A DNA stretch of 64,000 nucleotides from positions 7,552-71,551 of the forward strand of contig MKJX01000044.1 in assembly GCA_001942415.1 (NCBI GenBank), written 5' to 3'. This document shows positions 38,477-48,788 of this stretch, in pieces (the stretch's first letter is position 1; every line of letters starts with the position of its first letter). Below the pieces are notes generated by a model, which saw nothing but the letters and a program-made list of their open reading frames with translations, did not search any database and was not told where the DNA came from. The position numbers were made by a program, and so were the translations under genes. This DNA comes from Pseudonocardia sp. CNS-139 (GTDB lineage Bacteria; Actinomycetota; Actinomycetes; Mycobacteriales; Pseudonocardiaceae).

Positions 38477-41191
38477 TCAGCCGAGCCGGCGCGGGCCCGC
38501 GTCGGCGGCGGCGCCGGGGCGGGTGGGCGGCGGGCCGAGCACCACACGCGCCCCGTGACGAACGCGCCTGCGCCGAGGCCAGCACCGGGTCGAGCACCAG
38601 CGACCGCACCTCGGGCAGGTCCCCGGCGATCCGCCCGACCCGCAGCACCAGCTCCTCCAGCGCGCCCAGGTCGACCGGCTCCGTGCCGCGGTAGCCGGCC
38701 AGCAACGGCGCCGCCCGCGGGGCCCGCACCAGCGCGGCGGCGTCCTGGTCGGAGACCGGCACCACCCGGAACGCGCGGTCGCCCAGCAGCTCGGTGGCCA
38801 TCCCGGACAGCCCGAACGACAGCAGCGAGCCGAACGACGGGTCGTCCACGATCTCCAGCACGCACGACACGCCCTTGGGCGCCATCCGCTGGACGTACAC
38901 CTCCTCCTGGCCGGTGAGCAGCGCGATGTCGGCGTGGGCCCGGCGCACCGCGCCCGCGTCGGCCAGGTCGAGCCGCACCCCGACCAGGTCGGTGCGGTGG
39001 TGCCAGCGCTCGCCCACCGCCTTGAGCGCCACCGGGTAACCCAGCTCGCCGCGCCCCGCGGCCGGCTCCGCCCCGGCCACCGTGCGGAACGCGACGACGC
39101 CGACGCCGTAGCAGGCCAGCAGCGCCACCGTCTCGGCGTCGGTGAGCCGCCGCTCCCGGCCGCCGCGGCCAGGCCGCCGACCAGCGCGCGGGCCCGGTCG
39201 GCGTCGACCCCGGCCGGCGTCACGAACTCGCCCACCGGGCGGGCCCGCCACCGCGCGTAGCGGCTGACCCGGGCCAGCGCCGCCGCCGCCCGCTCCGGGC
39301 TCGGGTAGCTGGGCACCGAGCCCGCGCCCGGCGTGCCGTCCGCGCGCGGGACCGCCAGCTCGGCCGGCACCCCTCGGCCGCGAGGAACACGGCGACGACC
39401 GGCCGGTCCGAGCCCGCCACCGCCTCCCGCAGCGCCCGCGCGTAGGCCGCGCCCGGGATCGCGACCGGCGGCACGAACACGGCGACCAGCGCGTCGGCGC
39501 CGTGCTCGCCCGCGGCCAGCGCGCCCGCGACCGCCGCGGCGAACTCCTCCGGCGGCGCGGCCGTGCCCACGTCGACGGGCGGCCCGGCGGGCTCCAGGCC
39601 CTCGTCGAGGAGCGCGTCGGTGACGAGCACGCCGAGCGCGCTGGAGTTGCCGACCACCGCGACCCGCGGACCGGGCGGCAACGGCTGGTAGGCGAGCAGC
39701 AGCGCCGTGTCGAAGAGCTGCGAGAGCGTCTCCACCCGGATGACGCCGGCCTGCTCGAACAGCGCCCGCACGCTGGCGTCGTCGATCGGGGCGGCGCGCG
39801 CCGCGAGCGCCGCCGTGGGCCCGGTGTGGCGGCCGCTCTTCACCGCGACGACCGGCTTGGTGCGCGCGAGCCGGCGGGCCAGCCGGGCGAACTTGCGCGG
39901 GTTGCCGAAGGTCTCCAGGTAGAGCAGGACGAGGTCGGTGTCGGCGTCGGTCTGCCAGTACTGGAGCAGATCGTTGCCCGACAGGTCGGCCCGGTTGCCG
40001 GCCGAGACGAACGTCGAGAGACCCAGCCCGCGCTCCTTCGCCGCCGCGAGGATCGCGATGCCGAGCGCACCGGACTGCGAGAAGAACCCGACCCGGCCAG
40101 CGCCCGGCAGGTCCGGCGCGAGCGTGGCGTTGAGCCGCACGTCGGGCGCGGTGTTGGCGACACCGAGCGCGTTGGGGCCGACCACCCGCATCCCGTGCGC
40201 CCGCGCCTCCGCCACGAGCCGCCGCTCCGCGACCACGCCGCTGCCGCCGACGTCGGCGAAGCCCGCGCTCACCACCACCAGCGCCTTGACGCCCTTCGCG
40301 AGGCAGGAGTCCATGACCTCGTCGATGCCCGCGGCCGGCACCGCGACGACCGCGAGGTCCACCTCGTCGGGGATGTCGGTGACCGACGCGTAGGCGCGCA
40401 CACCGCGGACCGACCGGGCGTCGGGGTTCACCGGGTAGACCGGCCCGGTGAAGTTGCCGCGCAGCAGGTGCGCCAGCACGGCGTGGCCGATCTTGGCCGG
40501 GTCGGTGGACGCCCCGATCACCGCGACCGAGCCCGGGTGCAGCAGGTTGTGCACGCTGCGCGCCTCGGCCCGCTGCTCGCGCGCGTCGCGCACGGCGAGC
40601 GAGCGCTCCGTGGGGTCGACGTCGAACTCCAGGTGCAGCACGCCCTCCGCGAACTCCCGGCTGACCTGGTAGCCGGCGTCCCGGAACACCCGCACCATCT
40701 GGTGGTTCTCCACCAGCACCTCGGCCTCGAACCGGCGTACGCCGTTCTCCCGCGCGCGGCCGCCAGGTGCTCCAGCAGGATGGAGCCGAGGCCGCGGCCC
40801 TGGTGGTCGTCGCGCACGACGAACGCGACCTCGGCCGACTCCACCCGGGCCGCCTCCGGGCCGCCGTTCGTGCCCAGCCCCTCGTACCGCCCGACGCCGA
40901 TGATCTCGTCGCCCAGCAGGCAGATGAACGCGACGCGGGTGCGATGGTCGACCGTGGTGAACCGCACCAGGTCCCTCGGCGGGATGCGCGGGTAGGGCCC
41001 GAAGAAGCGCAGGTAGCGGGTGCGTTCCGAGAGCCCGGCGTGGAACCGCAGCAGCGCGTCGGCGTCGCCGGGCAGGATCGGGCGCAGGTGCACGATGCCG
41101 CCGTCCGAGGCGACGACGTCGGCCTCCCAGTGCCGGGGGTAGCCGCGCCGGGGGTGGCCGGGCTCCACGCCGGCGGCGGGGTGGCGGACAC
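38477..41191 (-). CDS. GNAT - acyl-CoA synthetase (ADP-forming-like) fusion, Pat-type protein acetyltransferase, frameshifted
   Basis: Domain order: N-terminal GNAT (IVHLRPILPGDADALLRFHA, acetyl-CoA loop VRDDHQGRGLGSILLEHLAA), CoA-binding Rossmann domain (GSVAVIGASTDPAKIGHAVL), ligase-CoA domain (VGFFSQSGALGIAILAAAKE), and C-terminal ATP-grasp (LGYPVALKAVGERWHHRTDL). This matches actinobacterial Pat enzymes, which acetylate lysines of acyl-CoA synthetases. The SHT-type phosphohistidine loop of active ADP-forming synthetases is not evident (KSGRHTGPTAALA instead), so the synthetase part may be a sensor. Six bases are missing (near 41180, 40755, 39370, 39165, 38580 and 38570), giving about 906 residues. 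GTG 41191 lies two bases after the AcuC stop. Confidence 0.86.
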   Translation of the reverse strand: MSATPPPAWSPATPGAATPGTGRPTSSPRTAASCTCARSCPATPTRCCGSTPGSRNAPATCASSGPTRASRRGTWCGSPRSTIAPASRSSACWATRSSASGGTRGWARTAARRRPGWSRPRSRSSCATTTRAAASAPSCWSTWRPRAGERRTPVRGRGAGGEPPDGAGVPGRRLPGQPGVRGGRAAPGVRRRPHGALARRARRARAAGRGAQRAQPAAPGLGRGDRGVHRPGQDRPRRAGAPAARQLHRAGLPGEPRRPVGPRCARLRVGHRHPRRGGPRGRRGAGRGHRRGHGLLPREGRQGAGGGERGLRRRRRQRRGRGAAARGGGAGARDAGGRPQRARCRQHRARRAAQRHARAGPAGRWPGRVLLAVRCARHRDPRGGEGARAGSLDVRLGRQPGRPVGQRSAPVLADRRRHRPRPALPGDLRQPAQVRPAGPPARAHQAGRRGEERPPHRAHGGARGARRPDRRRQRAGAVRAGRRHPGGDALAALRHGAAARLPAVAARSAGRGGRQLQRARRARHRRAPRRGPGARRAARRRGHGRAAGGVRRGGRGRAGRGRARRRRAGRRVRAAGRDPGRGLRAGAAGGGGGLGPAGRRRVPRGRGVPAELAVPRADGTPGAGSVPSYPSPERAAAALARVSRYARWRARPVGEFVTPAGVDADRARALVGGLAAAAGSGGSPTPRRWRCWPATASASSRSARWPGRSRPRGAASWVTRWRSRRWASAGTTAPTWSGCGSTWPTRARCAGPTPTSRCSPARRRCTSSGWRPRACRACWRSWTTRRSARCCRSGCPGWPPSCWATARSGWCRSPTRTPPRWCGPRGRRRCWPATAARSRSTWARWRSWCCGSGGSPGTCPRCGRWCSTRCWPRRRRVRHGARVVLGPPPTRPGAAADAGPRRLG

Positions 41192-41193
41192 CG

Positions 41194-42364
41194 TCAGTCC
41201 CGGGGGTCGTGCGGGTCGAGGCCGTGCATCGGGAACACGGCCTTGCGGGTCTCCAGCACCGCCGCGTCGACCCGCTCGGCGCCCTCGCCCCACGGCACGT
41301 ACGCGGTGTCGCGGCCCTCCGTCATCTCCGTGGGCAGCTGCTGGCCGGTGAGCGGGGCGGTGTGCGCCACCCAGCCGGCCGGCAGCGGGCGGTGCGGCGG
41401 GACGTCCCGGTCGAGCACCGTGGCGATCAGGTGCGTCCACGAGCGCGGCACCACCCGGAACAGGCCGTAGCCGCCCCCGCCGGTGGCGAGCCACCGGCCG
41501 CCCGCCGCACTTGCCGCCAGGTCCCGCAACGCCGCGTAGATCGCGCGGTGGCCGTCGACCGACAGCCCGAGGTTGGCCAGCGGGTCCTCGAAGTGCGTGT
41601 CGACGCCGCACTGCGTGACGAGGATCTGCGGGCGGAACGCCGTGACCAGCGACGGCACCACCGCGTGGAACGCGCGCAGCCACCCGGGGTCGTCGGTGCC
41701 CGGCGGCAGCGGGAGGTTGACCGCGGTGCCGGCCGCGTCGCCCTCTCCCAGCTCACCCGGCCAGCCGGTGCCCGGCCAGAGCGTCATCGGGTGCTGGTGC
41801 AGGGAGATCGTGAGCACCCGCGGGTCGCGGTAGAAGACGGTCTGCACGCCGTCGCCGTGGTGGACGTCGACGTCGACGTAGGCGATGCGGTCGAACCCGT
41901 GGTCGAGCAGCCACGAGATCGCCACCGCACAGTCGTTGTAGACGCAGAACCCCGCCGCGTGGTCGGGCATGGCGTGGTGCAGCCCGCCCGCGATGTTGAC
42001 GGCGCGGTCGGCCCGGCCCTCCGCGATCTCCCGCGCCGCGCGCAGCGACCCGCCGCACACCAGCGCGCTCGCCTCGTGCATCCCTTCGAACACCGGGTTG
42101 TCGATGGTGCCGAGCCCGTGCCCGGTGGCGTACGGGTCGCCCGGCGCGGCCTTCACCGCCGCCAGGTACTCGGCCGCGTGGACCCGCCGCACCTCCTCGT
42201 CCGGCGCCGGCTCGGGCACGACCGGCTCGACGCCCTCCAGCACGCCGAGGCCGGTTGGCGAGCCGCATCGTGAGGTCCAGCCGCACGGGGTCGAGCGGGT
42301 GGTCGTCGCCCAGGTCGTAACCGAGGAAGTCGGGCGTCCACACCACCGCCGCGCGGGGGCTCAC
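41194..42364 (-). CDS. acuC: Acetoin utilisation protein AcuC-type deacetylase, frameshifted
   Basis: GTG 42364 overlaps the rhodanese stop. Class I histone-deacetylase features: [20 protein letters not shown] (tandem His), [20 protein letters not shown], the zinc site [19 protein letters not shown], and [19 protein letters not shown] (catalytic Tyr region). It removes acetyl groups from lysine, classically to reactivate acetyl-CoA synthetase. An extra C near 42255 shifts the frame; corrected length is about 389 residues. It is tightly coupled to the downstream Pat-type acetyltransferase, forming a writer/eraser pair in one operon. Confidence 0.92.
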
Positions 42365-43222
42365 GGCTCGCCCCCTGTCGCGACGGGCCGGGCGTCGTCC
42401 GTCACCCAGCTCGACCACGACCCCACGTACAGCCCGATCGGTCCTCCGGCGGGCGCAGCCCGGAGTGCTCGACGGCGAGCACGAGCGCCGCCGCGGTGAC
42501 CCCGGAGCCGCAGTACGCCCCGGCCGGTGCGGCCGCCGCCACCCCGGCCCCGGCGAACCGCGCCGCCAGCTCCGCGGCCGGCCGCCAGCGCCCGTCGGGT
42601 CCGACGAGGTCGGCCGAGGGCGTGTTGCGCGCGCCCGGGATGTGCCCGGCCACCGGGTCGACCGGCTCGGTCTCGCCGCGGTAGCGCGGCGCCGCCCGGG
42701 CGTCGAGCAGCACCCCGCTGCGGCCCAGCTCCGCCGCGGCGTCGGCGTCCAGCACCGGCATGCCACCGGGCCGGACGGTCAGGTCGCCCGGCGCGGGTGC
42801 CGAAGGCTCCGCCGTGACGGGCAGCCCGGCGGCGGTCCACGCGGCGAACCCGCCGTCCAGCACCGCGACCCGCCCGGCCGCCGCGCCGGCCCAGCGCAGC
42901 AGCCACCACGCGCGGGCGGCCGGGGCGCCGTCGCCGTCGTCGTAGGCCACGACCGGCGCGCCCTCCCGCACCCCGGCCCGGCGCAGCACCTCCTGCAGCC
43001 GTTCCGGCGCGGGCAGCGGGTGCCGGCCCCCGGCGCGGGTGGGCCGGCCAGCTCGGTGTCGAGGTCCACGAACACCGCACCCGGGACGTGCCCCGCCTCG
43101 TGGTCGGCCCGGCCGGGCGGCCCGCCGAGCCGGTACCGGACGTCGAGCACCACGGGCCGCGCCTCCGCCTCGGGGGCCGCGAGCAGTGCCGCCAGCGCCT
43201 GCGTGTCGATCAGAGAAGCCAT
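42361..43222 (-). CDS. Two-domain rhodanese sulfurtransferase (SseA-like), frameshifted
   Basis: ATG 43222 begins [20 protein letters not shown]. The first (inactive) rhodanese domain has [20 protein letters not shown] and [18 protein letters not shown]. The second has [40 protein letters not shown] and the active-site loop [20 protein letters not shown] with catalytic Cys. It transfers sulfur from thiosulfate or 3-mercaptopyruvate to cyanide or thiols; the CGSGVTA loop favours the mercaptopyruvate type. Bases are lost near 43035 and 42440; about 287 residues. First gene of the operon with acuC and the Pat-type fusion. Confidence 0.9.
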
Positions 43223-43254
43223 CGGTGCCACCACGCGTCATCCTGCCTGGGATG

Positions 43255-43274
43255 GTGCCCCCCGAAGGGGGCAC
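43255..43274. other. Perfect 8-bp hairpin with CGAA loop in the divergent rhodanese/IdeR-like promoter region
   Basis: GTGCCCCC-CGAA-GGGGGCAC is a complete inverted repeat 32 bases upstream of the rhodanese ATG and 39 bases before the IdeR-like GTG. A TAGGAT -10-like box (43282-43287) follows on the + strand. It may be an operator or a stable leader hairpin. Confidence 0.4.
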
Positions 43275-43313
43275 TCGCCGATAGGATGGGAGCTTGACGA
43301 AAGGGCTGAGCGC

Positions 43314-44047
43314 GTGAACGAGCTCATCGATACCACTGAGATGTACCTCCGAACCATCTACGAGCTGGAAGAGGAGGGCGTCGTCCCGCTGCGGGCGCGG
43401 ATCGCCGAACGCCTCGGCCAGAGTGGGCCGACCGTCAGCCAAACCGTGGCCCGCATGGAGCGCGACGGCCTCGTCGTCGTGGCGGGTGACCGGCACCTGG
43501 AGCTCACCGAGGAGGGGCGCGCCCGCGCGGTCTCGGTGATGCGCAAGCACCGTCTCGCCGAACGCCTCCTCATCGACGTCATCGGCCTGGAGTGGGAGCA
43601 CGTGCACGCCGAGGCCTGCCGGTGGGAGCACGTGATGAGCGAGGCGGTCGAGCGCAAGCTCGTGCAGCTGCTCGACAACCCCACCGTCTCGCCGTACGGC
43701 AACCCGATCCCCGGCCTCGACGAGCTGCGGAAGATGCCGGAGGCCTCGGAGACCGCCGGCGCCCCCGCCGGGGCGTCGGTGCCGCCCACGCTGGAGGTGG
43801 GGCTGCAGCGGCTCGACGAGTTCGCCCGCCGCGGCGGCGGACGCGTGGAGGTGCGCCGGATCGCCGAGCACGTGCAGGTGGACGCGGACCTGATGGCCGA
43901 CCTCAAGGCGCCGGCATCGTGCCGGGCCACGACGTCGAGGTGCACGCCATCGCCCGCTTCGGCGACGCGGTGCCGGTGGCCGCCAACGGCGAGGCCGCCT
44001 CGGTGGCCCCGCTGATCGCGCACGCGGTGCTGGTACGAGCACGCTGA
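43314..44047 (+). CDS. DtxR/IdeR family metal-dependent transcriptional regulator, frameshifted
   Basis: The N-terminal DNA-binding domain ([60 protein letters not shown]) and dimerisation/metal domain ([20 protein letters not shown], then [20 protein letters not shown]) are IdeR-like. The Met10, Cys102 and Glu105 / His106-type metal ligands are visible in MYL and EACRWEHVM. The C-terminal SH3-like domain follows. It represses iron uptake genes when Fe2+ is bound. One base is lost near 43915; about 244 residues. GTG 43314. Proximity to sthA resembles the mycobacterial ideR-sthA locus. Confidence 0.9.
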
Positions 44048-44143
44048 CCCGCCGGGAGAACGGGCACTCCCCTCGTGAGACGGTGTGCCGCGCCGACGCG
44101 CGGTGACCGGGGCGCCGTGCGCCATCTCCCGAGGAGGAACCCT

Positions 44144-45102
44144 GTGAAGCTGCTCGTCACCGGCGGTGCCGGCTACGTCGGCAGCGTGTGCGCCGCCCAC
44201 CTGCTGGACGCCGGCCACGACGTGACAGTGCTCGACGACCTCTCCACCGGTCACAAGGACGCGGTGCCCGACGGCGCCCGGCTCGTGGCCGCCGACCTCG
44301 CCGAGGCGGCCGGTGAGGTGCTCGCCGAGGGCTTCGACGGCGTGCTGCACTTCGCGGCCAAGTCGCTCGTGGGCGAGTCGGTGCAGCACCCCGAGCTGTA
44401 CTGGGCCGGCAACGTCGTGAAGACGTTCCAACTGCTGGAGGCCATGCGCGAGCACGGCACGCCGCGGCTGGTGTTCTCCTCCACCGCCGCCACCTACGGC
44501 GAGCCCGAGCAGGTGCCGATCCGCGAGGACGCGCCCACCCGGCCGACCAACCCCTACGGCGCCAGCAAGCTCGCGATCGACCTCGCGATCGCTCGTACGC
44601 CGCCGCGCACGGCCTCGCCGCCGTGAGCCTGCGGTACTTCAACGTGGCCGGCGCGCACGGCCGCTTCGGCGAGCGGCACACGGTGGAGACCCACCTCATC
44701 CCGATCGTGCTCCAGGTGGCCTCGGGTACCCGCGAGGTCGCGCAGATCTTCGGCGACGACTGGCCCACCCCGGACGGCACGTGCGTGCGCGACTACATCC
44801 ACGTGGACGACCTCGCCGAGGCCCACCTGCTGGCGCTCGGGCACGCCGCCCCCGGCCGGCACGCCGTGTACAACCTCGGCTCCGGCGCCGGCTTCTCGGT
44901 GCTCGAGGTGATCGGGGCCTGCCGCGAGGTGACCGGCCACCCCATCCCCACCACCGTGGCGCCGCGCCGCGGCGGCGACCCCGCCGTGCTCATCGCGTCC
45001 AGCGAGGCGGCCAAGGCGCAGCTGGGCTGGCACCCGAGCCGCACCGACCTCACGACGATCGTGCGCGACGCCTGGGAGTTCACCCGCAGCCGCCCGGCCT
45101 GA
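44144..45102 (+). CDS. galE: UDP-glucose 4-epimerase, frameshifted
   Basis: GAGGAGG at 44131-44137 precedes GTG 44144. The SDR features are clear: NAD loop [38 protein letters not shown], the catalytic region [17 protein letters not shown] and [15 protein letters not shown] (Tyr-x-x-x-Lys), [20 protein letters not shown], and [20 protein letters not shown]. It interconverts UDP-glucose and UDP-galactose, feeding arabinogalactan-type wall polymers. One base is lost near 44590; corrected length is about 319 residues. It lies 96 bases after the IdeR-like gene. Confidence 0.93.
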
Positions 45103-45121
45103 GCCGCGCCCGGCCGGGCGC

Positions 45122-46237
45122 TCATGCCCGCCACCCGGCCGGCTGCGGCTCACGACCGGCGCCGCCCGCCGACCCCGTGAGCCATGTGCGGATCTCTCCC
45201 GGCCGCACGCCGTGGTCCACCGCGAGCCGCAGCAGTGCCGTGAGCCGGTGGCCCGGCCACGCGCTCTCGGCCCGGGCGAGCGCGACGTTGGCCAGCGCGC
45301 CCGTCGCCGCGCAGCATCGCCGACACCGCGAGCAGGGCGGCGGGCTCCGCGGCCTCCGGGTCGGGCGTCTCCCGGGTGAGCGCCGCCCACAGCTGCTCGG
45401 CCGCCGCCGCGTGCGGCCCGGCGCAGCGCAGCAGCGCGGCGTCGCGGAGCGCCGGCTCGGCCAGCACGGTGGCCAGCGCCACGACCCGGCGGTCGTCCAG
45501 CTCGAGACGGCCCGCCACGGCGTCGGCGACCGCGGCGTCGACCACGGCGAGCGCGGTGGCCGGGCCGTCGCCCGGCGCGCCCGCGGTGCCCAGCCCGGCG
45601 AGCACCCCGTCGGGGTCGCGCTCCACCTCGGCGACGAGCAGCTCCTCGCGCCGCCGCAGCCGCTCGGGCTCGGCCGGCGCGACGAGCCGCTCCAGCGAGG
45701 CCCGGTCCGGGTGCACCACCTGCCCGCCGGCCACCGCGGCCGCCAGCACCGCCGACGCCGCAGGGTCCTCGACCGTGCCGGCGCAGGCACAGGCTCGTAG
45801 CAGCGCCAGGGCGCGCCGCCGGCCGTGCGTTCGGCCCACAGCGCGGAGTGCAGCCGGACGCCCTGGGCCTCCAGCGCGTCGACCACCTGCCCCACCAGCG
45901 CGGCGTGCGGGGGCGGGCCGGGCCCGTCCTGCCGGCCGTCCGGGCCGCCCGCCGGGTCGTCGGGGCAGACGACCAGCACGACGGCCCCGTCCGGCTCGTC
46001 GAGCAGGAGGCCGGCGACGGCTGCCTCGGCCACCTGCGGGACGTCGTCGGGCGGTGGCAGGTCGAGGCGCACGACCAGCCCGATGCGGCCGCCGGACGCG
46101 CTCGCGGTGGCGACGAGGACGAGTGACCGGTGCGGGTGGAAGCCGATCAGCGCGGGCACCGCGGCGATCAGTTCGCCCTGGCTGCGCACCTGCACCGGGC
46201 GGTCGCGGCCGGCGCGGGAGATGTCGGGAGAGGTCAT
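45122..46237 (-). CDS. DUF4192 family protein, frameshifted
   Basis: ATG 46237. The N-terminal DUF4192 segment (VQVRSQGELIAAVPALIGFH, PHRSLVLVATASASGGRIGL, VVRLDLPPPDDVPQVAEAAV) is typical of actinobacteria, followed by an Ala/Leu/Arg-rich helical C-terminal half (ARAESAWPGHRLTALLRLAV). No catalytic residues are known. A base is lost near 45800 and an extra G appears near 45315; corrected length is about 371 residues. It converges on galE and is divergent from sthA. Function unknown. Confidence 0.85.
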   Translation of the reverse strand: MTSPDISRAGRDRPVQVRSQGELIAAVPALIGFHPHRSLVLVATASASGGRIGLVVRLDLPPPDDVPQVAEAAVAGLLLDEPDGAVVLVVCPDDPAGGPDGRQDGPGPPPHAALVGQVVDALEAQGVRLHSALWAERTAGGAPWRCYEPVPAPARSRTLRRRRCWRPRWPAGRWCTRTGPRWSGSSRRPSPSGCGGARSCSSPRWSATPTGCSPGWAPRARRATARPPRSPWSTPRSPTPWRAVSSWTTAGSWRWPPCWPSRRSATPRCCAAPGRTRRRPSSCGRRSPGRRPTRRPRSPPPCSRCRRCCAATGALANVALARAESAWPGHRLTALLRLAVDHGVRPGEIRTWLTGSAGGAGREPQPAGWRA

Positions 46238-46280
46238 GGGGCCGAGGATGGGCGGGGGCGGGAGGTCGGCGCTGGGGGGC

Positions 46281-46354
46281 TGTGGACAGGTGCGGGCGGA
46301 GGGGGTGCGACCGGGGGATTCGGGACGGGTTGTGGACAGGTCCGTTCGGAGGGG
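46281..46354 (+). repeat. Pair of 24-nt direct repeats with DnaA-box-like cores
   Basis: TGTGGACAGGT-CG-CGGAGGGG type sequences at 46281-46304 and 46331-46354 differ at three positions and are spaced exactly 50 nt. The TGTGGACAG core differs by one base from the complement of the actinobacterial DnaA box (TGTGGACAA). They lie in the DUF4192/sthA divergent region. Confidence 0.45.
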
Positions 46355-46487
46355 CCGGATCGCGCGGGAACTGTCGTCGCCGAGTGTTAACCTCCCCCGC
46401 TTGCCCGGGGCCGCCTCGGCCGACAACGCTCTATCCGGGCACGGGGCGGCCGCCCCTCCCCTTCGTTCTGCGTAGGAGGACCGTCGC

Positions 46488-47915
46488 GTGTACGACTACG
46501 ACCTGCTCGTGATCGGTTCCGGCCCCGGTGGGCAGAAGGCCGCCATCGCCGCCGCCAAGCTCGGCAAGCGCGTGTGCGTCGCGGAGCGCCGGCACATGAT
46601 GGGCGGCGTCTGCGTCAACACCGGGACCATCCCCTCCAAGACGCTGCGCGAGGCGGTCCTGTACCTCACCGGCTTCGCCCAGCGCGAGATGTACGGCGCG
46701 AGCTACCGGGTCAAGTCCGAGATCACGATCGCCGACCTGCTCGCCCGCACCCAGCACGTGGTCGGGCGCGAGGTCGAGATCGTGCGCAGCCAGCTGATGC
46801 GCAACCACGTCGACATCCTCGCCGGCACCGCCACGTTCGAGGACGAGCACACCGTCACCGTGCACGGCGAGTCCCGCGGCGACCACTACACCGTCACCGC
46901 CGAGAACATCGTGATCGCCACCGGCACGAAGCCGGCCCGGCCCTCGCAGGTCGAGTTCGACGACGAGCGCGTGCTCGACTCCGACGGCGTCCTGCAGATG
47001 CAGCGCGTGCCCGGCACGATGGTCGTGGTCGGCGCCGGCGTGATCGGCATCGAGTACGCCTCGATGTTCGCCGCGCTCGGCACCCGCGTCACCGTGGTCG
47101 AGAAGCGGCCGGCGATGCTGGACTTCTGCGACCCGGAGGTCGTCGAGTCGCTCAAGTTCCACCTGCGCGACCAGGCCGTCACGTTCCGGTTCGGCGAGGA
47201 GGTCGCCAAGGTCGAGGTGACGGCCAAGGGCACCGTCACCAGCCTCGCCAGCGGCAAGCGGATCGCGGCCGACATGGTCATGTACTCGGCCGGGCGGCAG
47301 GGCGTCACCGAGGAGCTGCAGCTGGAGAAGGCCGGCCTCGCCGCCGACAGCCGCGGCCGGATCACCGTGGACAAGCAGTACCGCACGGAGGTGCCGCACA
47401 TCTTCGCCGTCGGCGACGTCATCGGCTTCCCCGCGCTGGCCGCGACCAGCATGGACCAGGGCCGGCTCGCGGCCTGCTACGCGTTCGGCGAGCCGGTGCG
47501 CGAGCTGCAGGAGCTGCAGCCGATCGGCATCTACACGGTGCCGGAGATCTCCTACTGCGGCCGCACCGAGGCCGAGCTGACGGCCGCCTCGATCCCCTAC
47601 GAGGTGGGCATGTCCCGCTACCGGGAGCTCGCCCGCGGCGCGATCGTCGGCGATTCCTACGGGATGCTGAAGCTGCTCGTGCACGCCGACGACCGCACGC
47701 TGCTCGGCGTGCACGTCTTCGGCACCGGCGCCACCGACCTGGTGCACATCGGGCAGGCCGTGATGGGCTGCGGCGGCACGGTCGACTACCTGGTCGACAC
47801 CGTGCTCAACTACCCGACGCTGTCGGAGGCGTACAAGGTGGCCGCGCTGGACGTCACGAACAAGATGCGGGCGCTGGACGCCTACGGAGCTGACGCCCGG
47901 CAGACCGCTCAGTAG
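46488..47915 (+). CDS. sthA: Soluble NAD(P)+ transhydrogenase
   Basis: An intact 475-residue flavoprotein. TAGGAGGACC precedes GTG 46488. The FAD loop is [20 protein letters not shown]. The site corresponding to the lipoamide-dehydrogenase disulfide reads [20 protein letters not shown], with Thr replacing the second Cys, the diagnostic of SthA. The NAD(P) loop is [20 protein letters not shown], and the FAD-ribityl motif is [20 protein letters not shown]. It moves hydride between NADPH and NAD+ in the cytoplasm. It is conserved near ideR in mycobacteria. Confidence 0.95.
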   Translation: MYDYDLLVIGSGPGGQKAAIAAAKLGKRVCVAERRHMMGGVCVNTGTIPSKTLREAVLYLTGFAQREMYGASYRVKSEITIADLLARTQHVVGREVEIVRSQLMRNHVDILAGTATFEDEHTVTVHGESRGDHYTVTAENIVIATGTKPARPSQVEFDDERVLDSDGVLQMQRVPGTMVVVGAGVIGIEYASMFAALGTRVTVVEKRPAMLDFCDPEVVESLKFHLRDQAVTFRFGEEVAKVEVTAKGTVTSLASGKRIAADMVMYSAGRQGVTEELQLEKAGLAADSRGRITVDKQYRTEVPHIFAVGDVIGFPALAATSMDQGRLAACYAFGEPVRELQELQPIGIYTVPEISYCGRTEAELTAASIPYEVGMSRYRELARGAIVGDSYGMLKLLVHADDRTLLGVHVFGTGATDLVHIGQAVMGCGGTVDYLVDTVLNYPTLSEAYKVAALDVTNKMRALDAYGADARQTAQ

Positions 47916-48788
47916 ACGATGCCGCGCTCGTCCAGCCACGGGCGCGGGTTGATCTTCTTGCCGTTCTCGGTGACGACCTCGAAGTGCAGGTGCGGGCCGG
48001 TGGAGCGGCCGCGGTTGCCGACCTCGGCGATCACCTCGTCGGCCGCGACCTCGTCACGACGGAGACGAACGTGCGGTTGACGTGGCCGTAGACGGTGATC
48101 GTGCCGTCCTCGTGCTGCACCCGGACCCACAGGCCGAACCCGCTGGCGGGGCCGGAGTCGATCACGGTGCCGGCGAGCGGGACGTGGATCGGGGTGCCGA
48201 TCGGGGCGGCGATGTCGATGCCCTCGTGGAGGGCGCCCCACCGCGTGCCGAACCCGGACGTGACCCGCCCGACGATCATCTCGACGGCGCCGGTGGCGGC
48301 CGCGACGAGGCCCTGCGGCTCGGCCGGTGCGGGAGCCGGGAGCTGGGGAGCGGCCGCGGCGGCCGCCTCGGCGGCGGCGCGCTGCAGGTCGGCGGCCTTC
48401 ACCAGGTCGGCGGCGTCCGCGACGACCGGCTCGGGCGCGACGGGCGCGAGCGGGGTGGCGGCCGCGAGCGGGGCCGGGGGTGCGGCGACGAGCGCGGCGG
48501 CGGGTGCGACGGCCGCCGGGCCGGTGCCGGCCAGCTCCTGGATGCCGAGGCGGAGCAGGTTGGCGCCCTCGGCCGCGGCCGGGAGGGCCTCGGCGAGCGC
48601 GTGCTGACCGGCCGCGGCGAGCGCGCCGCCGGCGACGACGGTCGCGACGAACCTTGCCGGCAGCGACGTCGAGATCGACGACGGTGCGGATACCGACCGG
48701 TGGGCACCGACCCCCGCTGCCGCCACGACGGCGGACAGCGGGGCCCGAGGTGCGCGCGCCGGCCCTGAGGGGAGCGGTGCCGAGCCAC
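47909..48788 (-). CDS. Secreted M23 family (LytM-type) peptidase, frameshifted
   Basis: The start GTG 48788 ([16 protein letters not shown] in translation) fits related actinobacterial M23 proteins and has GGAAGGAAGG upstream. A signal/anchor segment follows ([20 protein letters not shown]), then an Ala/Pro-rich linker. The LytM domain carries [20 protein letters not shown] (zinc His and Asp), [26 protein letters not shown] and [10 protein letters not shown] (HxH). It probably cleaves peptidoglycan cross-bridges outside the cell. Bases are missing near 48720 and 48055; corrected length is about 293 residues. The stop overlaps the sthA end tail-to-tail by seven bases. Confidence 0.88.

Noticed and set aside
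46281..46354. Chromosomal origin of replication
   Set aside because: Only two imperfect DnaA-like boxes, no AT-rich region and no dnaA/dnaN genes near by.
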